From contig CADAJS010000003.1 of assembly GCA_902788315.1 (NCBI GenBank), forward strand, positions 124,606-188,605: a stretch of DNA of 64,000 bases, read 5' to 3'. The notes under the pieces were generated by a model, which worked only from the letters and a program-made list of their open reading frames with translations, was not told the DNA's origin and made no database searches. This DNA comes from an uncultured Bacteroidales bacterium (GTDB taxonomy: Bacteria; Bacteroidota; Bacteroidia; Bacteroidales; Bacteroidaceae). Below are positions 7,590 to 15,950 of this stretch, in pieces. The translations under genes and the position numbers were made by a program. Within the stretch, counting starts at the first letter, position 1; each line of letters opens with the position of its first letter.

Positions 7590-8690
7590 TTATTCGAATG
7601 TTAAGAGTTTGTTCCTGTAGTATTCGTATTGCTTTTCGCGTGCTTCGAGCTGGGCCTCCAGGTTCTTGATGCTCGCCTCAAACCCATCCAAGATAGAGAC
7701 TATGCGGGATTGCTCTTCAAGGGAAGGGAGATATATCTTTATTTGTGCAAGGTGTTTGGGATTAATTCCTGACACCTTAACTCCAAAGACAACCTTCTTT
7801 TTTTGAACGAAAAAACTATTTGTGAGTGTGCTAAAAGAAAGGAATTTGGCGTTTTGCTTATGCTTGATGATTAAAGCATGGTTGCTTACGGCAATATCTT
7901 TTTCACCAAGATAAGCAACACTCTTACAGATATCTTCAACGTTCTCGCTTGTATCAGTCATTATTATGTCACCTTTTGAAGCTTTCTTCGCTTTTTCAAA
8001 GACCTCTTTAGACACAAACTTGTTCACTTCATAGGTGAATGAGCCATAATGAGTGTATATTTGACCATAATGAATACAACCATAACCTTCATCTACAAAA
8101 TCCACCTTTTGCACTCCATTCCCTTTTATCATCTCGCAAAATTCTCCCCAACAATGAATGTCCTTTTCTGGTTTTCCTTCGAGGTCGAGGAGTTTGTCGC
8201 GATAGTGTTCGTATTGTTTGCGGCGAAGGGAGATTTGAGCCTTCAGGTTCTCTATCGAAGAAGTAAAAGTATCTAATATCCCAACTATACGCTCCTGCTC
8301 AGAAAGAGAAGGAAGGGGGATGATTAAATCTTCCACTGCTTTTGCATCTATTGTGGGCATTGCTCCTGCTCGAATTTTCCCTTTAAGAATACGCTCGCAT
8401 CCATAAACATAAAGATACAGAAACTTATCCATTATTTTTTCGTTTGGATATAAAGAGAAGCAAGCATCTGAAGACCAGAACTTCTTATCATAAAAGAACA
8501 CACAACCAGCATTACCAGTATTGACAACAACCGTTGTGTTTGCTTTACGATTGTATTCACTATAATATCCCATAGGCATTGAGCCTCCGTGCAAGACAGG
8601 ATAGCCTTCTGTATCGCTTAATTGCGATTTCGTTAGACGTTTGCCTCTAAGCACTTCGCAAACATCCCCTAACTTCTTCCACTCTACCAT
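7590..8690 (-). CDS. hsdS: Type I restriction specificity subunit (HsdS)
   Basis: A 366-residue protein that sets DNA sequence recognition for the methylase and nuclease. It has two target recognition domains (residues about 1-120 and 180-315), each followed by a conserved helical spacer: LPSLSEQERIVGILDTF...LRRKQYEHYRDKLL and LPSLEEQSRIVSILDGF...AREKQYEYYRNKLL. The TRD-coding parts, roughly 7700-8650, are visibly richer in A+T than the rest of the window, as is usual for TRDs exchanged by transfer. The ATG at 8690 is 2 bp past the hsdM stop. No second hsdS copy or invertase is in the window, so there is no direct sign of shuffling here. Confidence 0.95.
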   Translation of the reverse strand: MVEWKKLGDVCEVLRGKRLTKSQLSDTEGYPVLHGGSMPMGYYSEYNRKANTTVVVNTGNAGCVFFYDKKFWSSDACFSLYPNEKIMDKFLYLYVYGCERILKGKIRAGAMPTIDAKAVEDLIIPLPSLSEQERIVGILDTFTSSIENLKAQISLRRKQYEHYRDKLLDLEGKPEKDIHCWGEFCEMIKGNGVQKVDFVDEGYGCIHYGQIYTHYGSFTYEVNKFVSKEVFEKAKKASKGDIIMTDTSENVEDICKSVAYLGEKDIAVSNHALIIKHKQNAKFLSFSTLTNSFFVQKKKVVFGVKVSGINPKHLAQIKIYLPSLEEQSRIVSILDGFEASIKNLEAQLEAREKQYEYYRNKLLTFE

Positions 8691-8692
8691 AC

Positions 8693-10252
8693 TTATTCCC
8701 CCAATTCCTTTACTATCTTTGCTATCTTTTCGTTCAGGGCTGTGCCTTCGGCTATCAGGTTTGCGAGGCTGGCATTGACTTCCTCGATGTTGATGACTTC
8801 ACGGGTATCCTCCTGCTCTACATAGCTCGAGACACTGAGGTTGCAATCGTTCTCGAGGATGTCGTCGTTCTTCACCAGCTTAGCAAGGTACTGCTCGTCC
8901 TTGCGAGCCTCATACAGTTCCATAATCTTGTCCTGATGCTCTGGCAGGAGCAGGTTCTTGTTGCCGTTCTTGGCGAAGAGTTTGCTGGCGTCGATGAAGA
9001 GCACTTTCGAGTCCGTCTTGGCGCTCTTCTTCAGCACGATGATGCACGTTGCGATACCCACACCAAAGAAGAGGTTGGCTGGCAACTGAATGACGGTATC
9101 TACGAAGTTGTTCTTTACGAGATACTGGCGAATCTTCTTCTCGTCGCCACCGCGATAGAGCACGCCCGGGAACTCAACGATGGCTGCTGTGCCGTGCTCG
9201 CTCAGATGCCACAGCATGTGCATGGTGAAGGCAAGGTCGGCAGCACTCTTGGGCGCCAGCACGCCTGCTGGGGCATAGCGCGGGTCGTTCATCAGGATGG
9301 GGTTATCCTTGCCGTCCCACTTCAAGGAATAGGGCGGATTGGAGACGATGGCGTCGAAGGGTGCGTCGTGCATGTGCTGGGGCCGCAGCAGGGTGTCCTC
9401 CAGACGGATGTCGAAGTTGTCGAAGTTCACGTTGTGCAGGAACATATTGATGCGGCAGAGGTTGTAGGTCGTTGGGTTCACCTCCTGGCCGTAGTACTTC
9501 AGGTGCTCATTCTCACGTCCCACGGTCTTGGCGAACTTCAGCAGGAGCGACCCCGAGCCGCAGGCAGGGTCATAGACTTTCTGGATGTCGGGGTTGTGCC
9601 ACGAAGCCAGTCGTGCCAGCAGCTCCGACACTTGCTGGGGCGTGAAGAACTCGCCGCCGCTCTTGCCTGCCTCGCTGGCATACATCTGCATCAGGAACTC
9701 GTAGGTGTCACCGAAGGTGTCGTTCTGTGTGTCGTCGTATCGCGAGCCGAGATTCATCGTGCTGACGGTCTTCAGAACCTTCGCCAGCAACTGATTGCGC
9801 TTGATGACGGTGGAGCCGAGCTTCGTGTCATCCACCGAGAAGTCGGAGAAGAGCCCGCGCAGGTCGTCCTCGGAGTCTGTGCCGATGGCCGAAGCCTCGA
9901 TACTGCGGAAGATGCCGGAAAGGTGTTCGTTGAGGTTCTCGTCCCGCTCACACGTCAGCACAAGGTTCTGGAAGAGCTGCGAAGGCAGGATGAAGTAGCC
10001 CTTCTCCTCCACCATCTTTCGGCGTATATTCTCGGCCTGGCTGTCGTCCATCGCAGCATAGTCGAAGTCGGGTTGCCCTATCTCGGCCATGAGCGAGCGG
10101 ATGTAGTCACAGATATTCTCAGAGATAAACCTATAGAAGATAGAGCCCAGCACATAAGCCTTAAACTCCCATCCATCCACGCTGCCGCGCAGGTCGTTCG
10201 CAATCTTCCATATCGTCTTGTGCAATTCCGCACGCTCCTGTATGTTTGCCAT
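8693..10252 (-). CDS. hsdM: Type I restriction methyltransferase subunit (HsdM)
   Basis: A 519-residue N6-adenine methyltransferase using S-adenosylmethionine. The N-terminal helical domain is followed by motif I DPACGSGSLLLKF (from about residue 228) and motif IV NPPY at 305-308. I start it at the ATG at 10252 (MANIQERAELHKTIWKIAND), the family-like N-terminus, 18 bp below the expected transcription start of a well-formed promoter at 10277-10307. First gene of the RM operon and divergent from an acyltransferase gene. With HsdS it protects host DNA; with HsdR it restricts. Confidence 0.97.
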   Translation of the reverse strand: MANIQERAELHKTIWKIANDLRGSVDGWEFKAYVLGSIFYRFISENICDYIRSLMAEIGQPDFDYAAMDDSQAENIRRKMVEEKGYFILPSQLFQNLVLTCERDENLNEHLSGIFRSIEASAIGTDSEDDLRGLFSDFSVDDTKLGSTVIKRNQLLAKVLKTVSTMNLGSRYDDTQNDTFGDTYEFLMQMYASEAGKSGGEFFTPQQVSELLARLASWHNPDIQKVYDPACGSGSLLLKFAKTVGRENEHLKYYGQEVNPTTYNLCRINMFLHNVNFDNFDIRLEDTLLRPQHMHDAPFDAIVSNPPYSLKWDGKDNPILMNDPRYAPAGVLAPKSAADLAFTMHMLWHLSEHGTAAIVEFPGVLYRGGDEKKIRQYLVKNNFVDTVIQLPANLFFGVGIATCIIVLKKSAKTDSKVLFIDASKLFAKNGNKNLLLPEHQDKIMELYEARKDEQYLAKLVKNDDILENDCNLSVSSYVEQEDTREVINIEEVNASLANLIAEGTALNEKIAKIVKELGE

Positions 10253-10276
10253 ATATATAATGTATGTTTCTGCATG

Positions 10277-10307
10277 CAAATTTACGAATAAGCGAGAGAA
10301 GAAGCAA
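10277..10307 (-). promoter_or_regulatory. Promoter of the hsdM-hsdS-hsdR operon
   Basis: On the minus strand: TTG at 10307-10305, a 20-bp spacer, then TAAATTTG at 10284-10277, matching the Bacteroidetes TTG-N19-21-TAnnTTTG promoter. The 40-bp sequence 10277-10316 is repeated with about four mismatches at 18618-18657, in front of an unrelated gene. Confidence 0.8.
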
Positions 10308-10325
10308 GGAAAAGAGTCATTTTCC

Positions 10326-10356
10326 TTTGCAGTCCACACGCTTATTCGTATCTTTG
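10326..10356 (+). promoter_or_regulatory. Promoter of the acyltransferase-esterase genes
   Basis: TTTG at 10326-10329, a 19-bp spacer, TATCTTTG at 10349-10356. The start codon at 10365 is only 8 bp past the -7 element, so the transcript would have almost no 5' leader. It is back to back with the hsdM promoter. Confidence 0.75.
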
Positions 10357-10364
10357 TGGTCGAT

Positions 10365-11345
10365 ATGAAGGCGAGGAATCATACATTCGACCTGCTGTGC
10401 GGCATCTGCATGCTGGGCTTCATCGTGGCAATCGTGACGGACCATTGCAAGATGCACGATGCGGCATGGGCGACGGAGATGCGCTGGTGGACATATCTGG
10501 CCGTGGGACTGTTCTATTTCAAGGCCGGCTATTACTGCCCGCCGGCCGACGAGCCGCTGATGCCCCTGCTGCTGCGGAAAGCACGACGCCTGCTGGTGCC
10601 CTACGTCGTATGGAGCATGGTGGGCATGGTGCTATACTTCGCTTTCCTGCATTTCTTCCCCGAGGCACTCCATGACTACCGCGAGTCCATAAGCTGGAGA
10701 CAGGCGTGGGAGACCGGCCAGTGGTATGGAAACCCGGTGCTATGGGTGCTGCCGAGCCTCTTCCTGAGCAGCGTCATCGGCACGGGGTTGGTGCGGTTGC
10801 ACGGTGCAAGCATTGCCGCCGTGCTGCTGCCTGCCGTCAGCTGGTGGCTGGCCAGCGTGGGAAACCCACTGTGGCTGGGACTCGGCAACGTGTTCGTGGG
10901 CACATTCCTCTACGTGCTGGGCCACTGGTGGGCATGGGCAGAACGACGGCTGGAACCTACGATATTCATGCTACTCTCCACAGCCTTGGTATTCGCCGCC
11001 CTCACCTCCAACTGGCTTCTGCACGGCGAATACACGATGGCAGAGAACCTGTGGACGGGGTGTGCACCAGCATCTATCGCGAATGCGAGCCTCGCCCTCT
11101 GCGGTCTCACGGGCATGCTCCATTCGGTTATCACACGCCCTATACCGATGCTGGGATTCGTGGGACGACACTCGATGACGTTCCTGGTACTGCCCTATCC
11201 GATGATTACCTACTATAACTTTGTCCACCTCATCGGCAAGCGCACGATGACAGGCCACTGGAACGACTTCATCGCTGCGTCGCTGCTCACCATCTGCCTC
11301 TGCTCCTGGCTGGCAAAGACGACAAGCGCAAAACCTAAACCATAA
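10365..11345 (+). CDS. Acyltransferase 3 family membrane protein
   Basis: A 326-residue integral membrane protein of the acyltransferase 3 (OafA/NodX-like) family, which moves acyl groups (often acetyl) onto surface sugars. It begins MKARNHTFDLLCGICMLGFI, with the family's N-terminal basic residue-histidine pattern, and shows about ten hydrophobic segments. The ATG at 10365 is chosen because the promoter ends at 10356. It is a clear paralogue of the protein at 14790-15827 (shared RNH.FDLLCGIC, FKAGY and W.GNPLW motifs). The esterase gene follows 12 bp later, suggesting linked making and removal of an ester; the substrate is unknown. Confidence 0.88.
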   Translation: MKARNHTFDLLCGICMLGFIVAIVTDHCKMHDAAWATEMRWWTYLAVGLFYFKAGYYCPPADEPLMPLLLRKARRLLVPYVVWSMVGMVLYFAFLHFFPEALHDYRESISWRQAWETGQWYGNPVLWVLPSLFLSSVIGTGLVRLHGASIAAVLLPAVSWWLASVGNPLWLGLGNVFVGTFLYVLGHWWAWAERRLEPTIFMLLSTALVFAALTSNWLLHGEYTMAENLWTGCAPASIANASLALCGLTGMLHSVITRPIPMLGFVGRHSMTFLVLPYPMITYYNFVHLIGKRTMTGHWNDFIAASLLTICLCSWLAKTTSAKPKP

Positions 11346-11357
11346 GCTATACAACGA

Positions 11358-12194
11358 ATGAAACGATTCTTATCAACCCTGGCCACGGGACTGGTGGCAA
11401 TGACTATGTTAGGACAACAATACAAGAGCGTGCCCACAGAAATCTGGCCCAAGAAGGTGCCAGGCACGACGGCCGCCAAGGCGCAGCCGAAGCTGGACGA
11501 GAAAAACGCGGAACACTGGGTAGAGGTGACGAGCCCCACGCTGGAGACCTTCAAGCCCAGTGCCGAGAAGAAGAACGGCAAAGCCGTAGTGGTGTGCCCA
11601 GGCGGCGGATATAACATCCTGGCCTACGTGAAGGAGGGGCAGGAGGTAGCCCAGTGGCTGGCCGGGCAGGGCTACACAGCCTTCGTGCTGGCCTATCGTG
11701 TACCACAGCAACGCGATGGAGCCCTGCAGGACATCTACCGCAGCATACGACTGGTGCGTGCCCGCGGCTTCGAGACTGTGGGCTGTATCGGATTCTCTGC
11801 CGGTGCCAGCCTATGCTGCCGCGCCGCCACCCGGTGGACCGAGACGGTCTATCCCGAGCAGGACAAGGCCGACAAGCTGTCGCAGCGCCCTGATTTTGCC
11901 ATGCTCATCTATCCGGCCTATTTGGACGAAGGCGAGGGTCGCACGCTGACACCCGAGCTGACGGTGAATGCCGAGACGTCGCCTCTCTTCGTATGGGCCA
12001 CGCAGGACGACACACGCTATGGTGCGCCGAGCAGCGCCGCCATCCTGCCCGCCATGATTAAGGCAGGCGCCTCCATCGAACTACACCTGCAACCCAAGGG
12101 CGGCCACGGATACGGCATGCGAGGCAAAGGCGCAGGCAAGATATGGCCCCGCCTGGCCGAGAAATGGCTGAAGGAAATCGCAAAGAAAGATTAG
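11358..12194 (+). CDS. Exported alpha/beta-hydrolase (esterase)
   Basis: A 278-residue protein with an N-terminal signal segment (MKRFLSTLATGLVAMTMLGQ) and an alpha/beta-hydrolase fold. The oxyanion loop appears as VVVCPGGGYNILAY, the nucleophile elbow as GFSAGAS near residue 140, the acid in VWATQDDTRYG and the histidine in GGHGYGMRG. Such enzymes in Bacteroidetes remove acetyl or other ester groups from polysaccharides (xylan or pectin esterase relatives); the exact substrate is not visible. It lies 12 bp after an acyltransferase gene, same strand. An ACTAGT repeat array begins 4 bp after its stop. Confidence 0.9.
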   Translation: MKRFLSTLATGLVAMTMLGQQYKSVPTEIWPKKVPGTTAAKAQPKLDEKNAEHWVEVTSPTLETFKPSAEKKNGKAVVVCPGGGYNILAYVKEGQEVAQWLAGQGYTAFVLAYRVPQQRDGALQDIYRSIRLVRARGFETVGCIGFSAGASLCCRAATRWTETVYPEQDKADKLSQRPDFAMLIYPAYLDEGEGRTLTPELTVNAETSPLFVWATQDDTRYGAPSSAAILPAMIKAGASIELHLQPKGGHGYGMRGKGAGKIWPRLAEKWLKEIAKKD

Positions 12195-12198
12195 CGAA

Positions 12199-12231
12199 AC
12201 TAGTGAGACTAGTAAGACTAGTAAAACTAGT
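12199..12231. repeat. ACTAGT 9-bp tandem array, four copies
   Basis: ACTAGT at 12199, 12208, 12217 and 12226, each followed by a purine triplet (GAG, AAG, AAA, AAG). It sits between two convergent genes, directly after the esterase stop. Same unit and period as the array at 6826-6877. Confidence 0.9.
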
Positions 12232-12268
12232 AAGAACCAGTCTCAACACCTCTAACAATAAGAGCCCC

Positions 12269-13087
12269 TCAATCAAAGAACTCCAGGCGGAGCACATGGT
12301 CGCCACCCACACGATCGAGGTCGGGCAAGCGCATGTAGTCGCCAAACTGCTTCGACAGCATGCCGTGGCTGTTGCCTGGCACAGAGAGAGGAATACCCTC
12401 GAAGAGGTGGGTGGTGAGGGGGAAGATGTCCTTCTCGTCATAGACAATGTGGAAGGGGATGCCATAGTCGTAGGTCAACGTGCGACCTCGCGTCAGGCGG
12501 CTGATACCACGCAGGACGGGGAAGGTGAGGTGGCGGTTGACCCATGTGATGGTACGGATGCGGCGCATGGCACGAGGCAGGTTCGTGGCTGTGCGGAATA
12601 TCTTGAACGTATGGGCCTGCAGCGGTTCGCCGAGGAGGTGGGTCCACATGCGTTGCCGTTCGAAGGGAAAGATATCGATGAAGACACCGCGCTCGCGGAA
12701 GACGCGGTCGTAGGGCGAAGGCTCCTCGAGCAACGAACGGCGGTTGCGCAGTTTGGCAAAGAAATAGAAGTAGTTGGGGTCGGTGTCGTTCGTCTGCAAG
12801 GCGATGTGCTCGGGCAGTTCGGCTGGCAGCACCTTCATGAGCCGCAGATAGTCGGGGCGCAGCAGGCCCACGTCAAGGTCATCGTCCCAGGGGATGAAGC
12901 CATCGTGGCGCATGGCACCGAGCAGCGTGCCGCCATAGAGGAAATAGGGGATGTCATACTTGCGGCAGACGCGGTCCAGCTCGCTGACCATCTCGAGCAT
13001 ACACATCTGCATGCGGCGCAGGGGCGACCCGTCGGGATTGAATCGATCGCGCAACGCCTTGGCGTCGAAGGTGGGAGATACAGGCAT
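12269..13087 (-). CDS. LicD family protein
   Basis: A 272-residue protein of the LicD/nucleotidyltransferase-fold family, whose characterised members move phosphocholine or other phospho-alcohols from a CDP carrier onto surface glycans. The key motif is YGGTLLGAMRHDGFIPWDDD followed by LDVGL, holding the metal-binding aspartates. The ATG at 13087 (MPVSPTFDAKAL) is the only methionine near the conserved core and follows a TACCTTTG element at 13116-13123. The divergent neighbour encodes a glycerol-3-phosphate cytidylyltransferase-like enzyme, so the donor could be CDP-glycerol; that is inference. Confidence 0.88.
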   Translation of the reverse strand: MPVSPTFDAKALRDRFNPDGSPLRRMQMCMLEMVSELDRVCRKYDIPYFLYGGTLLGAMRHDGFIPWDDDLDVGLLRPDYLRLMKVLPAELPEHIALQTNDTDPNYFYFFAKLRNRRSLLEEPSPYDRVFRERGVFIDIFPFERQRMWTHLLGEPLQAHTFKIFRTATNLPRAMRRIRTITWVNRHLTFPVLRGISRLTRGRTLTYDYGIPFHIVYDEKDIFPLTTHLFEGIPLSVPGNSHGMLSKQFGDYMRLPDLDRVGGDHVLRLEFFD

Positions 13088-13115
13088 AGGATGATTATTT
13101 GGCCTTAGTATAGTA

Positions 13116-13123
13116 CAAAGGTA
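13116..13123 (-). promoter_or_regulatory. -7 element of the licD-like gene
   Basis: TACCTTTG on the minus strand, a perfect TAnnTTTG match 28 bp upstream of the ATG at 13087. No convincing -33 TTG at 19-21 bp. Confidence 0.5.
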
Positions 13124-13210
13124 ACCATTTTTTTCCACAACGGCATGTCCTGCACGACAAAAAGTCATGATTTTCCCCACAAAAGGGTACATTATATTAA
13201 ATTAAATGTA

Positions 13211-13218
13211 TAACTTTG
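13211..13218 (+). promoter_or_regulatory. -7 element of the cytidylyltransferase gene
   Basis: TAACTTTG, 25 bp before the ATG at 13244. The upstream region is AT-rich but lacks an obvious TTG at the standard distance. Confidence 0.5.
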
Positions 13219-13243
13219 CACAGAGAATCTCAGCACGAAAGCT

Positions 13244-13678
13244 ATGACAATAGGATACACGACGGGAGTTTACGACCTGTTCCACATCGGTCACCTGAAT
13301 CTGCTCAAGAATGCCAAGGGAATGTGTGACAAGCTGATTGTAGGCGTCACGGTGGACGAACTGGTGGCCTACAAAGGGAAAAAAGCCATGATCCCCTTTG
13401 AGGACCGCATCGAGATAGTACGCAGCATCAAGTATGTGGATGCCGCAGTGCCACAATACGACATGGACAAGCTGGCAGCCTGCAAAAAGCTGGGAGCCAA
13501 GTTCCTCTTCGTGGGCGACGACTGGTATGGCACCGAGAAGTGGCAGCAGTACGAGCAGGAGTTTGCCCGCGAGGGAATACAGATAATATACTTCCCCTAC
13601 ACGAAGGGAATCTCCTCGACACAGATCACCAAGGCCCTCAACGCCGTGCGTGGCGATAACCTGGAGGATGTGAAATAA
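13244..13678 (+). CDS. Glycerol-3-phosphate cytidylyltransferase-like protein
   Basis: A 144-residue nucleotidyltransferase of the TagD type, expected to make CDP-glycerol (or a similar CDP-alcohol) from CTP. The N-terminus GYTTGVYDLFHIGHLNLL holds the HxGH nucleotide motif, and the C-terminal YTKGISSTQI corresponds to the RTxGISTT motif with Arg replaced by Lys. Length is typical for the family. It is divergent from the licD-like gene and 44 bp ahead of an asparagine-synthase-like gene. Gram-negative bacteria lack wall teichoic acid, so the product probably decorates a surface glycan. An alternative is another small-alcohol nucleotidyltransferase. Confidence 0.9.
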   Translation: MTIGYTTGVYDLFHIGHLNLLKNAKGMCDKLIVGVTVDELVAYKGKKAMIPFEDRIEIVRSIKYVDAAVPQYDMDKLAACKKLGAKFLFVGDDWYGTEKWQQYEQEFAREGIQIIYFPYTKGISSTQITKALNAVRGDNLEDVK

Positions 13679-13693
13679 GCCTCCCCCAAAAAA

Positions 13694-13730
13694 TATGAAC
13701 TGTGAACTATAAACTGTGAACTATGAACTA
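13694..13730. repeat. 14-bp direct repeat before an asparagine-synthase-like gene
   Basis: TATRAACTGTGAAC twice (13694, 13708) and a third partial copy whose ATG is the start codon at 13723. AT-rich repeats of similar style occur at 21947-21975 and 26041-26074 between V-ATPase genes. Confidence 0.7.
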
Positions 13731-14769
13731 CGATAAGAACTTCTGCCTGAGCAGCTATATCGCCTTCCGCTACATCTGGCGGGACGACATGGATTTTGCC
13801 GAGGGCCTGCACCATCGTCTCATCACCCCCGTACCCGAAGCCGAACGCATTCCTGTGGCCTCGGCCAGCGACATCGACCGCGAGATTCAGCGCCAGTTCG
13901 ACCAGCTCTATGCCCAATACCCCAACATCGGCATCCTGCTCTCGGGCGGCATGGACAGCGCTATCCTGTCGGCCTACCTGAAGCCAGGCAGCCATGCATA
14001 CACCTTCACGGCACAGGGCACCACGGTGTTCAATGCCGACGAGGAACGCGCTGCCAGCTACTGCCGGAAGTTCGGGCTGAAACACCATTTCGTGGACATC
14101 TCGTTCGACGACTACAAGGCACTCACCCCTCTGGTGATGAAGACGAAGTGCGCCCCGGTACATTCCATCGAGCCGCAGATATACAAGGCAGCCCGCATGG
14201 CACAGGAAGACGGCGTGGACCTCATGATTGTGGGCGAGAGTTCCGACCTCATCTTCGGCGGCATGGACCAGCTGCTCTCCCGCGACTGGACGTTCGATGA
14301 CTTCGTGCGCCGCTACACCTTCCTCGACCCGCAATTGGTGCTGACGCAGCCCGTCGATATGAGCGCCCTCTACGAACGCTATCGCCTGCCGGACAATCGC
14401 ATCGACTTCCTCCGCTTCATGGACGAGGTGTTCTCCATCGAGAGCAGTAGCTCATACCTTAATGCCTTCCAGACGGCAGGGCTCCCCTACTACGATCCCT
14501 ATGCCCGCCTCATCATGCGCGACGAACTGGACCTGCAACGGGTGCGCAACGGAGAACCCAAGTATCTCATACGCAACCTGTATGCCATGAAGTTCCCCGA
14601 GCGGGCCATCCCCGACAAGATTCCCATGCCGCGCCCCGTGGACATGATATTCCGCGACTGGGCTGGTCCCACACGACCCGAATTCCGCCGCGACATCCCG
14701 ATGCAACAGCTCACGGGCAACCAGAAGTGGCAGTTGTGGTGTGCCGAGCAGTTCCTTGGCACGCTGTAG
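13723..14769 (+). CDS. Asparagine synthase-like protein (synthetase domain only)
   Basis: A 348-residue ATP pyrophosphatase-type protein. The PP-loop LLSGGMDSAI lies near residue 75, followed by HAYTFTAQGTTVFNADEE and IVGESSDLIFGG, as in the C-terminal domain of AsnB. The N-terminal glutaminase domain of true asparagine synthetase, with its catalytic Cys2, is missing, so free asparagine synthesis from glutamine is unlikely. Relatives in surface-polysaccharide loci are thought to amidate or otherwise activate a carboxyl group. The start codon falls within a 14-bp repeat; an in-frame ATG at 13694 does not exist because of stops. Convergent with the acyltransferase at 14790. Confidence 0.85.
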   Translation: MNYDKNFCLSSYIAFRYIWRDDMDFAEGLHHRLITPVPEAERIPVASASDIDREIQRQFDQLYAQYPNIGILLSGGMDSAILSAYLKPGSHAYTFTAQGTTVFNADEERAASYCRKFGLKHHFVDISFDDYKALTPLVMKTKCAPVHSIEPQIYKAARMAQEDGVDLMIVGESSDLIFGGMDQLLSRDWTFDDFVRRYTFLDPQLVLTQPVDMSALYERYRLPDNRIDFLRFMDEVFSIESSSSYLNAFQTAGLPYYDPYARLIMRDELDLQRVRNGEPKYLIRNLYAMKFPERAIPDKIPMPRPVDMIFRDWAGPTRPEFRRDIPMQQLTGNQKWQLWCAEQFLGTL

Positions 14770-14789
14770 AAGAGAGAGAGAGCCAATTA

Positions 14790-15827
14790 TCAGGCGGGAC
14801 TGGATGTTTCCGGTTCCGCCTGTATTGTCTTAGCACGGGGCCGGCCGCTCAGCCAAGGCACAGCCTCGAAGTAAGGGACAAGCCATGCACAGAGCCCGAA
14901 GATGACGGGCACGAGGATGAACACCTCGTCGAGATGATGGTAGATGCTGCGCCCAAAGCTCAGATGGAAGAACTTATAGACATACAGCATCGGATAATGG
15001 AGCAGGAAGAAGACCATCGAGTGCTCGCCGATGAAGTTAATCACCGGAATGCGGGGAACACGCAAGGTGAGCAGCACACCTGCAATGCCTGTGAGCGCCA
15101 GCGACACGCCGACCAGTCCGGCCCAGGGGCTTCCCCTGAACGTATTGTTGCTCATCGTATAGCTGCCGTGCCACAGCAGGTTGCACGCCACGAAGGCGAC
15201 AAGCAGCACAAACGACACAACGAACATCGTGCGCCGACCAGCGTGCCGTATGAGCCACGCCCAGAGGCGGCCCACATAGAAAAAGAAGACGCCCATGAAC
15301 ACATTATTCAGGCTGAACCAGAGCGGATTGCCCTGCTGCCACAGCCACACGCCGACGAGGGGGAACACGACCACCACCCAGTGGAGCCGGGGCACCTTCT
15401 CCAGCAAATGAGCCACCATGTAAGCCATGAAGAAGGAGAAGAGGAACCATGTGGGGGCATTACCGTAGTGAGACGACGTATCCCACAGATGGGACCACTC
15501 TATCGGCTCGATTGGCTTGTTGTAACGAGCTATCATGCGCGGCAGGAAGGCGAAATATACGGCATTGCCCAGCAGGCCACATGTGGCCCATGGCACGAGC
15601 AGGCGTCGCACACGGTCCTTCAGATAGGGCCATGTGGCACCGCTCACACCTTTATTAAAATAGCCAGCCTTGAAGAAGAAGAAACTCATGAAGAAGTAGC
15701 TCCAGTACATAATCTCCACCCACCACGACGCGTCGTTCTTGCCGCACATAGTCATGATGTGCAGCGTCACCATCCGTACGATGCAGATGCCGCAGAGTAG
15801 GTCGAAGGCATGGTTTCTCTCTTTCAT
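14790..15827 (-). CDS. Acyltransferase 3 family membrane protein (paralogue)
   Basis: A 345-residue multi-pass membrane acyltransferase beginning MKERNHAFDLLCGICIVRMV at the ATG at 15827. Strongly similar in its N-terminal third to the protein at 10365-11345, so the two probably arose by duplication and flank the LicD/cytidylyltransferase genes. The Y/F-rich second segment (YFFMSFFFFKAGYF) and WQQGNPLWFSLNNVFMGVF are shared landmarks. The role is O-acylation of a surface glycan by family membership; the exact acceptor is not visible. Ends 20 bp from the convergent asparagine-synthase-like gene. Confidence 0.88.
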   Translation of the reverse strand: MKERNHAFDLLCGICIVRMVTLHIMTMCGKNDASWWVEIMYWSYFFMSFFFFKAGYFNKGVSGATWPYLKDRVRRLLVPWATCGLLGNAVYFAFLPRMIARYNKPIEPIEWSHLWDTSSHYGNAPTWFLFSFFMAYMVAHLLEKVPRLHWVVVVFPLVGVWLWQQGNPLWFSLNNVFMGVFFFYVGRLWAWLIRHAGRRTMFVVSFVLLVAFVACNLLWHGSYTMSNNTFRGSPWAGLVGVSLALTGIAGVLLTLRVPRIPVINFIGEHSMVFFLLHYPMLYVYKFFHLSFGRSIYHHLDEVFILVPVIFGLCAWLVPYFEAVPWLSGRPRAKTIQAEPETSSPA

Positions 15828-15950
15828 TACTTTCACCCTGAAGGGGGACACCGCAAAGAATGCCCCCGCACATAACGAATTGAAAATCGATGCAAAGTAA
15901 CGACAAAATACGCACACGGCCAAATATTATGACAGATTATCTTCTGCCGC

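Noticed and set aside
12143..13108. 321-codon plus-strand frame starting near the ACTAGT array
   Set aside because: Antisense to the licD-like gene; its beginning is the repeat array itself.
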